64,000 nucleotides of DNA from Adiantum capillus-veneris (taxonomy: Eukaryota > Streptophyta > Polypodiopsida > Polypodiales > Pteridaceae): positions 88,027,842 through 88,091,841 of the forward strand of contig CM043953.1 in the NCBI GenBank assembly GCA_014529385.2, given 5' to 3'. Positions 53,101-64,000 of this stretch are shown here, piece by piece. The position numbers and the translations under genes were made by a program. A model generated the notes under the pieces. That model was not told the DNA's origin. It made no database searches and worked only from the letters and a program-made list of their open reading frames with translations. The number at the start of each line of letters is the position of its first letter. Positions within the stretch are counted from its first letter, which is position 1.

Positions 53101-53676
53101 AATTTAATCATGCACGATATGAAGAGTGAGCATTGTGCTGAAAAGTATACTTCGAAACATTTGGATGCAAGAGACTCCACAAATCCGACATCCATGTGCA
53201 TGTAATGAGGTCTGTCCAGGCGTGCAATTCCACACCCAACATGTGTGAATGTCTTGTGGTGTTATCAGATAAAGCAGGTGCATTAGAGAGCCATGGATAA
53301 GAAAACAATGTACGCCACACAAAGCAGGATGTTTCCCTTATGCTGTATGCACATAAACACCACCAAATTTGTAAGTCTCGCCATTGATCAAACATTGAAC
53401 CACCATCCAATGGCCCATAGGATCATTGTACGCCAGAACTAGCTGTAACTCATGCCTAACCATAATCAAAACACCTGAAAAGCCTGATAAACCAGCATAT
53501 GCTATCCAATAACCCGCAAAATGTGAGCATTGCCCAGCAAATTCATGTTGATTATGCTTTTGCAAAACTATAGTGTCTGCCTTGCATATATGTAGATAGT
53601 GCAAGGTTAATCTCCGCTTGTCAAGGTTACATAACCCGCGCACATTATATGAAATGCATTTAGCACAACTATGCAT
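50117..53676 (-). pseudogene. LINE A ORF2: endonuclease, RT, C-terminal zinc finger
   Basis: Starts near 53660 with ISYNVRGLCNLDKRRLTLHY (endonuclease), then LGRWHSPSWDGLNVEFSLFL, HWQPITFMLVIYKIFARMIV (RT fingers), AYADDSLFMPRNNQDDV (YADD active site, near 51797-51830), GLAASLKVNFRKSKLMPLVH, and a C-terminal domain with GGITTIWKCHLPLKEHLSLC. Stops break it repeatedly. Confidence 0.85.
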
Positions 53677-53712
53677 TCTAGAGATATGTACAGAGACAAG
53701 GGAAGGAAGGGG

Positions 53713-54669
53713 CTAAGTTGACATGCCCATAAGCACATCATTATCAGCAGGCCTCATGTCAAATACAGCATCATGAATGCCTGCCTCAGAGGAAGCAAAG
53801 CCGGCAGGTGAAGAAGCCCCATGAATCACTGCATCTCTGTAAGAGTGTACCACCTTATTCCATGCATCCGCAAGCGTGCGATTTTCATTGCAAGGAAGAG
53901 GTTTTTGCACCGCTATTTCACTGCCGAAGGTATTTAATTGCGAGAAGAGAGTTGTGGGCTTCCTTTTACTCTGAATGATTGCAGCAGTAGCAGATCTGAC
54001 CTTGCCTTTATCCAAAGGGGGAGTAACAGTCAAAGTAAAAGCCCCAGTAGTGGGGGATCTAGGGTTAGAGGCTTCTTTCTTTATAGAAATTGCTAGTTGA
54101 GGAACAGCTGAAGGGGAACATGTTGCAAAATAGGCTCAGGACATTCCAATTGCATGTGTCTAAATTTCGTGCAACGAAAACATGAATTTGCAAATTTCCC
54201 CCATTTAAGCTTAAAAGGGCGTTTCCCAAGGAGGGGGTCCCCCGAGTTGGCAGTCATACCTTCAAGGGTGGGAACATTTGTGTCCCAAAGCACAGAAAAC
54301 CGATTTGTATTGGCATCAAGGTTGGGAAGTCATGTCACTTTCCCGAAGTGAGTAGCAAGCATAGGAAGAAAGTGTTGCCAGGTACGCAGAAAGTCAACTA
54401 TTTCCACCTATACAGGGCTTTTAGGCTTTGGTAGTCTTTGGTAAGAGCCCATGGCAATACATGTGTCATCTAGGTACCAAAAAACAATGGGGATAACTCA
54501 AGCAACATATTACGAGCGTCAGTGTCTGCCAGCAAACATAGAATCCTCTGCTGCCGAAGTAGACACCTCGAACTGCCTGGCGTGGAAGTCTACCCACCCG
54601 CCCACATCTTGCGCAGCAGCAGGCATCTTGCCCAAAAAGTACAAAATCACTACATTAAGAGCATATTGC
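53713..54669 (-). pseudogene. LINE A ORF1 with zinc knuckle, C-terminal part
   Basis: From 54669 the minus strand gives VAQYALNVVILYFLGKMPAA, WVDFHARQFEVSTSAAED, then VEIVDFLRTWQHFLPMLATH, LDANTNRFSVLWDTNVPTLE, SCFRCTKFRHMQLECPEP (C-x2-C-x4-H-x4-C) and a Ser/Pro-rich end. Stops at several points. This is the DUF4283-type/zinc-knuckle ORF1 of plant LINEs. Confidence 0.8.
54657..54669. other. Target-site duplication AAGAGCATATTGC (left)
   Basis: Repeated at 61193-61205 after the poly-A of LINE C. Confidence 0.93.
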
Positions 54670-54715
54670 ATCGCGAGCTCGCTACTGCTGCCCGCCTGCG
54701 CACGCCTAGCTCCAC

Positions 54716-54716
<1 letters not shown>

Positions 54717-54746
<30 letters not shown>
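54717..54746. repeat. (C)30 run
   Basis: In the 5' UTR of LINE C; gives a poly-proline open frame on the plus strand. Confidence 0.97.
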
Positions 54747-54749
<3 letters not shown>

Positions 54750-55051
54750 TCCTCAGCCCGCTGCCTCTCCCCCTTTCCCCTGCTGCCCACCCCCGCGCTG
54801 CCTGTCAGCCTGCGCCGCCCCCTGCCCGCGTCGCCCGCTACCTTCCCTTTGCCGCCCCGCCCCGTCACCCCCTCCTCCTCCTGCCGCCAGCGTTTCCGCC
54901 TTCCCCTACCCCCGCCTCCCCGCCTCGTTTTCTCCCCGTCAACCACTGCTGTTCGGCCTCCTCGGCGTTGCTTCATTTTTTGGGGCAGTGTCTCCTGCGC
55001 CTGATTGCAGCGTCCGCCCGTCGACCTCTTCTTCCGACACAGTAGTAGACA

Positions 55052-55780
55052 CAGATGGAGGCTCCAGCTTCGCCATAGAGAGACTCGCCAGAAGCCCCCT
55101 CGCCCGACCCCGCTGAGCCCACCATTCGACTTGCTCTATCGCCGACAGAGCAAGCGAGCCTAGCTGCTGAGGTAGAGCATTTGCAGGCGACTTCGGTCAT
55201 CTGCAAAATTCTCGGCACCCGTCCTAGCAGAGGAGAGCTGCGAGACCTTCTCGAGGCCCGCCTTCTCGCAGAGGTGGGCAAGATCTTGGATGTCCAGATT
55301 CTCGGACGGGGGTACTATCACATCGAGTTCGAGACCTCCGAGATGGCTTCCAAGGTTATAGCTATGAGTCCACTGGCCATCCGAGCATCACGCGCCCACT
55401 TTCGACAGTGGCGACATGGTTTTGACCCGACTTCGGATGTGCTAGTAGAGGAGGCAGACATCCCCATCTCAGTCTGCTTTCCGGGTTTACGAAGGGAGTA
55501 CCTACCACTTCTTTCCAGGTTTGGCTCCGCCATCGGGACTGTCATGGAGACACCTCGTACGGCAGCATCAGTAGCTGCCAAGGCGGCTGGCATCCCCTCA
55601 GTTCGAGTTTTGGTCAGAGATACCCACACGCTCCCGAAGGTCATCCTTCTGCCTCGGGTGAGTGGGGGTGGGTTTAGAAAGAGTGTGGAGTACTCGGGCC
55701 TCCCGAACCAGTGCTTCATTTGCTAACAGATGGGCCACCTAGCAAAGGCCTGTCCACGGAGGAGGCCACGACCTGCACCT
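55052..55780 (+). pseudogene. LINE C ORF1: DUF4283-like and zinc knuckle
   Basis: MEAPASP then a stop at 55073-55075, continuing TIRLALSPTEQASLAAEVEH, QATSVICKILGTRPSRGELR, DVQILGRGYYHIEFETSEMA, MSPLAIRASRAHFRQWRHGF (DUF4283 region), VEYSGLPNQCFIC and after one stop QMGHLAKACPRRRP. The knuckle is C-x2-C-x4-H-x4-C across the stop. Confidence 0.85.
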
Positions 55781-56685
55781 CAGCCTCAGCCCCAGCCTGC
55801 CAAGGTTGGGCCACAGCCATAGTCAGCGGCACAGCGCACAGATTCAGAGCCACCCTCTGAGCCTGGGGCTCTAGCGAAGGAGGGGTGGCAGCAGGCCCGT
55901 GGCCGTCGACGCTAGGGGCCACAGCGACAGCCTAGCACTCAGAGTGGCCTTCAGGTGCCTACTCAGCAACAATGGGTTCCCACGGGGAACCGCTTTGGTC
56001 CTCTTGAGCAGGAGGAGTCCCATACGTCGCCTAGCGAGAGAGGGTCATCCCTTCTTGCGGCCCCCTCTATAGATTCAGACATCTTCCCTTGCAGCTATCC
56101 CTCGTGGTCTGACGAGCGACGCCGCTGGGATTTCTTCGACTACAGGTTCACTCGCTTTCTCGGCGATTCCGCAGCAGACCACCAGGCAGCGTGCTTCAGG
56201 GTCCATGCTTTGTTCCTCGCCGCTAGGGGGACAGAGGCCTTGGACTCAGCAGTTGGTTTCTCCTTCCCCCTCTGTGGTAGGGCTGAGACAGAGTGGTCCC
56301 TCGACTTAGTGTTGGGATGGTTGCATACACAGGTTCTCGAGTTCTCTCATCACATGGGAGAACTTGGAGTTACAGATTTGCTGCAGATTTTGTGGCCACT
56401 GGCCAAGTTTGCGGTGACACCCCCAGACTCAGCAGGATGTAGGCACATTGTGGTGTACTTTTTTGCTCATACGCAGTGTTTGCCTTGCTATGTATACATT
56501 CATGAGGACTCCTGGACAGAGGAGGTTGCTTTATGCACGGCTCGCTCAGCTTGGGCTTGGGCTAGGCACTCACTGCAATCTTGCCTATCTAGAGGACGCT
56601 CGGATGCGGATTACTCCCCATCCAAGCCAGCCTCGAAGATAGCCCGTCTTGCTGCTGCGGCAGCATCTGTTCTCTCTCGCTTCCC
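55780..56685 (+). other. LINE C spacer and ORF1 C-terminal region
   Basis: Pro/Gln-rich end of ORF1, then an open stretch (55955-56689) rich in LFLAARGTEALDSAVGFSFP, GWLHTQVLEFSHHMGELGVT. This may be an additional ORF1-linked domain; not recognised. Confidence 0.45.
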
Positions 56686-57826
56686 ATGAGGATCGTCTCG
56701 TGGAACGTGCAGGGACTAGGTGGGCCCCAATTTCAGCGACAGCGGGGCCGATTGTGTCAGGAGCTTCAGCGTTGCCTTGTGGGAGGAGAGATTGATCTCC
56801 TTATGCTTCAGGAGCACCATCTGTCTGAGAGCCGCATTCGGCGTTGTGGTCAGATTTTGCGTGGACGATATGATACCTTTTGGTTAGCTGCTTTTGGACG
56901 TGGAAGCATCCAAGGTGGGGTATGTATGACTATCACGGACTCATTGCAGCAGGCCATTGTGGGCAGAGAGATTATTGTGCCAGGCAGGGCTCAGTGGATT
57001 ACTATGCAGGTTCAGGGTGTCCTTCCTGAACATCTATGCGCCCAATGTGGCGAGTGCTCGTGCAGAGTTTTGGTCACATATCGTTGAGTCTTTGCCGCAG
57101 GTTGACCATTGGTGTGTAGGAGGGGACTTCAACATGTTGGAGGACCCTTCTGACAGGATTGGAGGCAGCCATGCTACTATGCATGGAGTCGAGTTAGCAG
57201 CTTGGGAGAGGTTGTGTATGACTTTGAGGGTCTCGGATACATGGCAGCACTCTTGCTTTGTGAGGCCTCCAGCCAGTCTTGCCTTCTCTAGATCGGACTG
57301 CAGAGTGGGAGGAGTGAATCTATCGCGGATAGATCGCTTCTACACTAGTGACCACTTCAGTGACTTGGGGGGATCAGTGGGCATCCTGGCAGGGACATCC
57401 TTCTCGGACCATGCACCAATGATCCTCACAGTGGCAGACAGGCAGAAGAGTGGGAGCACGATGCTTCGCATCCCAGAGCGGGTCTTGTTGGACTCAGCAC
57501 TCACAGAGAGGATAGAGGCTCTCTGGACAGAGGGCATGGACAGCCAGGTTCTACCTGCAGACAGAGTGGCCTTAGGCCTAGCTCAGCTTAGCCACTTTTT
57601 TCTCCAGGAGTCTCTGGCTCGCCGGGCTGCAGCGAGAGAGGAGGGCAGCGTCTCAGACGAGGCATTGCTTCACTACAGAGGATGCAGGAGCAGCATCCAG
57701 ACAATCCATGGTTGGAGGAGTAGGTACAGCAGGCTTGACAGGAGCTTGCTAGCACAGAGGAGAGGCCTCATGAGTTTGCCTTTCACCGACAGGCATCTCA
57801 GTGGACTCAGGTGGGTGACAGAGTGA
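56686..57826 (+). pseudogene. LINE C ORF2, endonuclease domain
   Basis: MRIVSWNVQGLGGPQFQRQR, DLLMLQEHHLSESRIRRCGQ, then after a one-base frame change near 57020 FLNIYAPNVASARAEFWSHI, WCVGGDFNMLEDPSDRIGGS, GGVNLSRIDRFYTSDHFSDL and GTSFSDHAPMILTVADR. All exonuclease-endonuclease-phosphatase motifs are present, including SDH. Confidence 0.92.
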
Positions 57827-58020
57827 CAGGTGCTTTTTTTGAGACAGTGGGACCTCGGCACTCGCATGCCAAGGTCAATCAGTTGAGGAGACCCGATGGG
57901 TCAGTTGTTTGTGAGCCCGAGGATATGCGTGCAGTTGCTACTGACTTTTACCGTGAGTTACTGTCGGCTTAGCCCCAGTCAGAGCGGCAGGATGCATGCA
58001 AGGAGCAGGTTTGGACACAG

Positions 58021-58878
58021 ATGCCTTGTCTTGTGACTGAGGAGATGCGCCAGAGGCTAGAGATGCCACTTCAGCTTGAGGAGCTGCACACGGCTCTTAG
58101 GGCCCTCCCTCGTGGTAGCTTTCCAGGTGAGGATGGGCTGACTCCCAGCTTCTTCTTGGAGTACTGGGACCTGCTTGGCCCAGATCTTTGTAGTGCCTTT
58201 CAGTACATTTTGCACACAGGAGTGATGCCGGATAGCATGAGTGAGGGCGTGATTTACCTCATTCCAAAGGAGGGTGGCTCCTTGGATGAGATTTGACAGT
58301 GGCGCCCCATCACCATCCTCAACTCAGCCTACAAAATTCTTGCCAAGGCTCTGAGTTTGAGGATTCAGCCACTTTTGGAGAGCCTTATACATGGGACTCA
58401 GACAGGTTTTGTCAAGGAACGCAGTATCCTTGACAACATCTTCACTTTCTGGGAGGCTTCTGCCCTGGCACGGCTCCGTGGGGAGGACCTTGTGATTCTT
58501 CTTCTCGATTTTGAGAAGGCATACGACAGAGTTGAGTGGGACTTTCTAGAGGGCACTCTACGCAGGATGGGCTTCTCAGATGCTTGGATCAGAGGGGTGT
58601 CAGCTTTGTACAGACAGGCTCACAGTCAGGTGCTTTTGGCAGGAGGTAGAGGTGAGCGCTTCATGCTCACACTCTTGGTCAGACAGGGTTGTCCTCTTGT
58701 CCCCTTTCTCTTTCTGTTCTATGCAGAGGCGATGAGCAGATTTTTGGTGTCACAGCAAGTTGGTCTAAGGGGCTTAGCACTCCCTATTCGGGGTGATGAG
58801 CTACTGGACGCTGAGTTTGCCGATGACTCAGCCTTGTACTTAGAGGGCCAGGAGGCCAATCTACACAGATGTGAGTAG
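58021..58878 (+). pseudogene. LINE C ORF2, reverse transcriptase
   Basis: LPRGSFPGEDGLTPSFFLEY, EGVIYLIPKEGG, a stop (58294-58296), WRPITILNSAYKILAKALSL, GFVKERSILDNIFTFWEASA, LDFEKAYDRVEWDFLEGTLR, QGCPLVPFLFLFYAEAMSRF and DAEFADDSALYLEGQE (FADD box). Confidence 0.92.
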
Positions 58879-61050
58879 GCTTTGGAGACCTTCTGCTGTG
58901 CATCGGGCGCATTGATCAACTGGAGAAAGACAGTGGCTTTCTCGGTTGGCAGTGCTCCTGTGCCAGATTGGATGCCAGGAGAGGGTTTCGGTGGATTCCC
59001 CCAGGGACTGTAGTTCGGTACTTGGGTTGTCAGGTTGGTTTGGACTTGTCCCCCAAGCAGCATATTGTTCCTCTTCTCCTGTCCATCAAGAGAAAGCTGT
59101 TACATTGGAGCTCAGCACGACTTTCGCTGGCTGGTAGAGTAGTAGTTGCCAACCAGGTGTTGTTGGTGACTATGTGGTACATCACTTCTTGCTGGATCTT
59201 CTCGAGTTCTTGTATCATCCAGGTAGAGAGGCTGATCAGGAACTTCCTTTGGTCAGGTCGTGACACTCAGATTGCCCGAGCCAAGGTGGCTTGGTCGGTC
59301 ATCACACTTCCTTGTTCTCAGGGAGGGCTTGGGATCATTGATCCAGCAGAGCAGAGCAGAGCAGAGCAGAGCAGAGCAGAGCCCTTCTTGGGAAGTTCGT
59401 AGTCAGAGGACTTCTTCCAGGAGAGGAGCCCTGGAAGGAGTTCTTGCTGTGCAGAGGCTTCGTGCCAGGGTGCCTCAGTTAGGAGGCCCTTGGCAACCTT
59501 CGACCAGATGGATCTTTATAGAGTTGCGCCGAGTTGGTTTGAGCAGGAGATTGGAGGACCGCTTCGCTGTGAGTTTGCTTCGTTCTTGGGAGCTCTTACG
59601 GCGTGGCCTAGAGCAGAGACAACCGACGTGCACGGAGGAGCGCCTACGGTAGCCCCTCATCTGGAACCCCATGGTTAGCACTCAGAGAGGCCACTTGGTT
59701 GGGAGTCGGCCTCATGTTTCTTGGGGTCCCATGGCAGCAGGTCCAGCGCGCTCTCTAGGCGAATGGCTAGAGTTCACAGGTTTGTCAGAGGAGGTGCAGG
59801 GTTTCCAGCTACAGGGCATGAGAGGGGTGCAGAGCATGTGTCAGGACATCTCAAAGTCAGTTCCAGCTGAGTCGCTCACGCCTCTCGAGCCAGTAGCACC
59901 CCCGTGAATGGGAGCCTTCACACGACTGGAGGTTCTCATTTCAGTTAGGGCCTGCTCAGAGACTGTCCCAGCCCTGTTCTTCGAGCTTCAAGGTGGGGGA
60001 CGATTACAGCGAGTTGCAGTAGAGGCCCCGCAGGTAGCAGAGTGCTGTTTCGAGAGGATTCGAGTTGTAGGCATCTGTGGGAGGACTCGCGTCATAGACC
60101 CTGACCCAACAGCTCTTGAGACTGGGCACTGGAGGCTATGGGCTTGGGAGCGCTGTCCACTGGCACGAGTACAGTGGGATCCTGGTGAGTGGCTATGGAG
60201 GGACCTCTCTCTTCTGCAGATCACCCAGGAGTCCCCTTCTTTCGGTACACTGTTCAGCTTGGACGTCATATACTTGCAGCACAGAGAGAGGCCCGCCTTG
60301 CTGCATCACGTCATTGGCAGGAGGAGGGCCTCACAGTCGAGTTCTTGGCAGCCTTTTGGCAGAGGCTGTGGGACTCCAGACAGCCGAGGCGCGTCACTTT
60401 GTTTCAGTGGCTGGTTGCACACAGAGCCACAGCAGTAGGGAGCTGGCTTGTGCATAGTGGTCTCTCGGCCGCATGTGCAGCCTGTGACCAGTTGGTGGAG
60501 AGTCAACGTCATTGTCTTTGGGACTGTCCCTCGGCCCAGCAGGTGTGGCTACGAGTTCTTCGGCTGATGCCTACTCTCTCCACTGCTCGACAGTACACTT
60601 GGGGGGCAGCGTCTTGGTCCACCCTCACGGGCCCGGCACTTCAGTTTGAGCTATCTTCCACTAGCAGGATGATAGTGATGTAGGGGGGGCGACCTACACT
60701 CCAGCCTGCTACAGAGCTTACTTTACAGGAGTGGTGCAGCAAGAGAGAGGAGTGTTGGGAGCTCATCAGTGGCCAGACACTTTGGTTCATCTGGCGGGCC
60801 CGTTGTTTCCGCATCTTTGAGGCTCGCCCTATGCCACCAGCAGAGACTGTTTGTGACTTTTGGCTAGAGCTGATCCATACTCTCAGAGGACAGCTTAAGG
60901 GACTACAGGGCAGCTCCGACCGCATGCGGGAGCGCCGCGAGGCTTTCCTTCGACTCTGGCGCCCTGGGCCTTTCTACACCATAGTCCAGGGGGTGCTCAG
61001 ATGGCACTACTGTCCACCTGTGTGGCTCTTCCCTCCTCCCATCTCTTGAT
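58879..61050 (+). pseudogene. LINE C ORF2, C-terminal part with zinc finger
   Basis: Includes VVRYLGCQVGLDLSPKQHIV, LSLAGRVVVANQVLLVTMWY, IRNFLWSGRDTQIARAKVAW, later VTLFQWLVAHRATAVGSWLV and SAACAACDQLVESQRHCLWD (zf-RVT-type cysteines), EARPMPPAETVCDFWLE near the end. Broken by frameshifts, a GCAGA repeat (59345-59382) and stops. Confidence 0.85.
59345..59382. repeat. (GCAGA)n microsatellite in ORF2 of LINE C
   Basis: Seven to eight GCAGA units in the coding region. Pentanucleotide expansion shifts the frame. Confidence 0.95.
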
Positions 61051-61192
61051 TTAGCCTCATTGTATATATGCTGTTTTTTCATTGGGAGAGTCTCCCCATC
61101 ATGCTTGTTGTAGCCCTCTCTTGCAGAGGTGGTTGTAGCCTTATGGGCAGTTTTCATTAACTAATAGAAGGATCTTTTTCTTGGAAAAAAAA

Positions 61193-61205
61193 AAGAGCAT
61201 ATTGC
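61193..61205. other. Target-site duplication AAGAGCATATTGC (right)
   Basis: Follows the poly-A of LINE C, partner of 54657-54669. The bases AA may belong to either. Confidence 0.93.
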
Positions 61206-61341
61206 GCCACTGGGTCCATGAGAGCTTGAACAAGAATGAGCACTTTAGTATTGGGTTCCTGACCCTCCCAAGCATTCCGTTCGCCTTCAAAATTTCCCAA
61301 TGAATAGGCTCAGATTTCACCCATTTTCGACGACTCAGCAA
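61193..61341 (-). pseudogene. LINE A ORF1, N-terminal part
   Basis: Minus strand reads MLSRRKWVKSEPIHWEILKA, NGMLGRVRNPILK, then (one frame on) VLILVQALMDPVAQYAL, which meets NVVILYFLG at 54656. It is the start of ORF1 of LINE A. The 5' UTR to about 61700 has no ORF. Confidence 0.75.
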
Positions 61342-61707
61342 CCATCTGTTTCGTGTGTTTATAGGAGCTGATAATGGGTGTGCCGGAATCCGACATACAC
61401 TAAAGGGAACCTAGAGTTTGAAGAACTTCCACAATTCTGAACAAAATCCACACTAAGTATTGATGCAAACCAAGCTCTGCACACCTGCCCATAGTTCTGT
61501 ACAAAAAACACACTTTTGTACTTTCAGCATCACATCGAAGGCAAAGAACTGCCATAAACCTTACTAACTTCAAGGCTTAAACAATGGGCTGCAAGGAAAT
61601 TAAACACCGACCCTACAGAGAGGACGAGACTTGTACGGGAGGAAGACTGTGCAGGCAGCTGAATAGGCAGAGAGCTACACAAGTTGTAGACTGCGGAGGA
61701 AGCTAAC

Positions 61708-64000
61708 TCACTTTTTTTGTAAATCGATTTCATTAATTTACTAGTGAGAAACCTAGAAGCGAGGAAAACCCACCGAAAGGGTCATATACAAGGGGAAGAA
61801 CCCATAACTACTCAGCTGTACAGAGTAGCTAGAAACATTCATAGGAAAGCTCATGTATCTCTACGGTGATATCACCAACTTCCAAAGCAAACCGTAACGA
61901 TTGCCTAAGAGAAAGCTTGAAGAGTGGGAACGGGTCTACATGAGTACGATGGAACATGTAAGCATTACGTTGACGCCACAAGGTCCAATAAGCCCAGTAT
62001 CTGACCCACATAAAGAAGACCGCAAAACGCTGTAGTGTCGGTTAGAAAATGCCAAATGCCCAGAACCTTTTTTGGAAGACAACCCTAGGAAAACGGAGCT
62101 GCATATAGGCAGATACACAACGAAGGAAATCTCTAGTAATGCAGCAATCACACAAGTGGCAAATATTCTCTTCTGCAGTTGAGCAACGGACGCAAGAAGA
62201 GGGGCGAATATGACACGCCCTAAGAAAAGTGCCGATTGGGAGCACTCCAAGCAAACAGCGCCAAAGAAACAGTTGCTTCTTCAAAGGCAAATGGCTTTTC
62301 CACAAGGCAGAGAGAAGCTTCCTCCACCAGAGATCAGATTTGTGCACGTGCCAAAGGGCATTACAATGATGAGAAAGCCATGATTGTGGTGAAGAAGAGC
62401 ATAAATTCGATCGGCAAAAATATCTCGAAAAGGCGTTTCCCGAAGATCCCAATCAGACATGCGATCACCATTAGGTAAAGGTGAAACATGCAAAAAGTCA
62501 AGCAGCATGCTTTGAAGGTCTCTCCAAAACTGACGGTAATGCATGCCCAATCCAAAACGGCGAGCGGCGAAGGGAAACTCAAAAGTATATCCAGCCTCAT
62601 CGACTACATCCTCAACCCCACGAATGCCACAACCAGAGAGAAAGTAAGCGTGGCAAGGGGAGCGGTTGACCAAAGTACCAGAGGATGCCCAGCTCCAATG
62701 GAGACTCTCCAAACGAATTGAATCACCTTCTCACTGAGGATTCCATGAAAGATGAATCGTAACCTCTTTCCAGGCAGATACCAAAGTGGAAGCAAGAGGA
62801 CATCCACGAATGTGCCCTTCCATCTTGCCAAAAACCACCTCCCAGATAGATGATTGCCAATGGCCAAAAGAGGAATGCCGACCGAGGTATGCAAACATCA
62901 GGCTAAATTTGTTGCGCAAGTGTAGGCAACAACATAGCTTTCCTAGCAAGAACATGCCTGCGCAAATCCAAGATATTAAGGCCACCAAGACGTTTAGGAG
63001 TGCAAAGCTTCTCCATCGACAACAAGCGCAAGCCTTTTTTCTAAGCATGGGTCCGCCACAAATGGGACATAATGTCCGACATAAGAGAATCAAGACAACG
63101 ACGAGGCCAATGCATTAGCGGCAAAAAGAACTGAACATATGCCATCAGGATACTCTGAACAATTCGCAGACTAACATGCAATGGCCAAGTGGATAACTTC
63201 CAATAATGCAATTTGACATTCAAACGTTGCATAACCCAATCCACTTTCCGAGAGTGAGTGACATTCCATGCTATTGGATGACCCAAATGCCTAGTGATCA
63301 CATTTGGAGAAACAATCTCACTTGGCCACAATAGACTATGCCAATCACAAGAACGAAGAGGCAGAAGCTTTGATTTACAAAATTTGAGTCTAAGTCCAGC
63401 CGCAATGCCAAAAAGTTCCAAGGCTTTCATAATCACTTTAACATCAGCCTGCTAATTACGAGGCATAAACAACGAATCATCGGCGTAAGCCTGGCCAACG
63501 AAGGTACGACCCGAGGGTTACCGCAGACCATAAAGACGCTGAACAGAGGTCAAGTGATCAAGATAAATCACAACGGGTGAGTGGCAATAGCATACAACAA
63601 AGCACTAAGGGGGCAACCCTACCTGATCGAACAACCAAGAGGCCAAGATTCTATTAATTCACCTTCCAAGATCCCGGAAGACGTGCTACATGCTACAAGA
63701 AATAAACAACATTGGAAAATTTAGGACCAAATCCTAGGTACCTCATCGTGGCAGCAATGAAGTCCCACTGTACAGTGTTTTCAATATCAACTTGCATAAC
63801 CAGCACATCCTGCTGAGTGTACTTAGCATACTCCATGCCAATCATAACATTAGCCAGATTGTCCATAATCTGGCGACGTGGAATGAAACCATATTGAGCC
63901 TAGTGGAGTCCTGCAAAAAGATGGTCCTTAATGCGGTGCACCAGCATCTTAGCCAATGTCTTGTAGCCAATATCTTGTAAACCACTGGCATCAAAATAAT
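61708..64000 (-). mobile_element. LINE A2 (L1-type), minus, runs off the window edge
   Basis: Same family as LINE A with the same tail (ATCGATTTACAAAAAAAGTG). Coding remnants: TWQLRFPRVVFQKRFWAFGI and related C-terminal zinc-finger region (61936-62500), KKACACCRWRSFALLNVLVA, the RT active site GQAYADDSLFMPRN (near 63460-63495), and LKFCKSKLLPLRSCDWHSLL. The upstream RT, endonuclease and ORF1 would lie to the right of the window. Confidence 0.85.

Larger units (their letters stand above)
54670..61192 (+). mobile_element. LINE C (L1-type), plus, full-length, inserted into LINE A
   Basis: 6.5 kb: C-rich 5' UTR (with C30 at 54717-54746), ORF1 (55052-55760), ORF2 (56686-61050), 3' UTR and poly-A (61185-61194), 13-bp duplication. 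It is GC-rich compared with its surroundings. The product frames have multiple stops, so it is a dead copy. Confidence 0.93.
50092..61700 (-). mobile_element. LINE A (L1-type), minus, split by LINE C
   Basis: The 3' end on the minus strand is ATTTACAAAAAAA (poly-A 50091-50097). ORF2 is at 50117-53676, ORF1 at 53713-54669 and continues at 61193-61341 across LINE C. The joined reading is ALMDPVAQYALNVVILYFLG. A 5' UTR lies at 61342-61700. All frames are broken by stops. Confidence 0.85.

Noticed and set aside
54451-55116. 221-codon Pro-rich open frame and its antisense Gly/Arg-rich frame
   Set aside because: Created by the C30 run and C-rich 5' region of LINE C; no domain.
59260-59652. Ser/Gln/Arg repeat protein at the GCAGA run
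   Set aside because: Frameshifted product of the pentanucleotide expansion in LINE C ORF2.

Overview
This window looks like nuclear DNA of a land plant with a large, repeat-rich genome. It has tRNA-iMet-primed LTR retrotransposons of the plant chromovirus and copia types, L1-type LINEs with plant-style DUF4283/zinc-knuckle ORF1s, and one single-copy-looking intron-rich gene whose protein resembles plant cytosolic 5'-nucleotidases of the HAD superfamily. Introns of more than 10 kb packed with retroelements fit a non-flowering lineage such as a fern or gymnosperm, but the species cannot be read from the sequence. I saw no bacterial operons, CRISPR arrays, rRNA or tRNA genes.

Region 1 (1-17041) is a nest of LTR retrotransposons. 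A minus-strand Ty3/gypsy chromovirus (about 650-15178) reads, from right to left, 5' LTR, primer site, gag, protease, RT, RNase H, integrase and chromodomain. It is decayed and is split by two copies of a pol-less 4.3-4.4 kb LTR element. Copy 1 (4615-9027, minus) sits in gag with a perfect 5-bp target-site duplication. Copy 2 (10283-14587, plus) sits in the leader. To the right are a LINE ORF1 fragment and two LTR fragments of the pol-less family.

Region 2 (17042-40381) carries the only convincing host gene. Eight exons (18157-18449 to 40307-40381) splice with GT-AG sites into 355 stop-free codons. They include the HAD motifs DMDYT, a TNS triad and AKPGFF. The first and last exons lie outside the window or were not found. 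Intron 3 (3.3 kb) holds a gypsy fragment and a solo LTR. Intron 5 (14.3 kb) holds two large head-to-head LINEs, one of them split by a copia element with a perfect 5-bp duplication, plus a third truncated LINE.

Region 3 (40382-64000) shows no further exon, so it is either a very long intron or sequence 3' of a broken gene. It has a tandem chain of non-autonomous LTR elements (about 42276-48741: LTR remnant, gag, LTR, internal, LTR, gag-protease, LTR). It then has a minus-strand LINE (50092 to about 61700) interrupted by a 6.5-kb plus-strand LINE of another family (54670-61192, 13-bp duplication), and a second minus-strand LINE running off the right edge.

No undescribed cellular system is obvious. 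The most unusual content is in the retroelements: a pol-less family with a conserved His/Asp-repeat ORF and a conserved LTR hairpin, LINEs with an L1-ORF1p-like coiled-coil protein, and LTR elements sharing LTRs in tandem.
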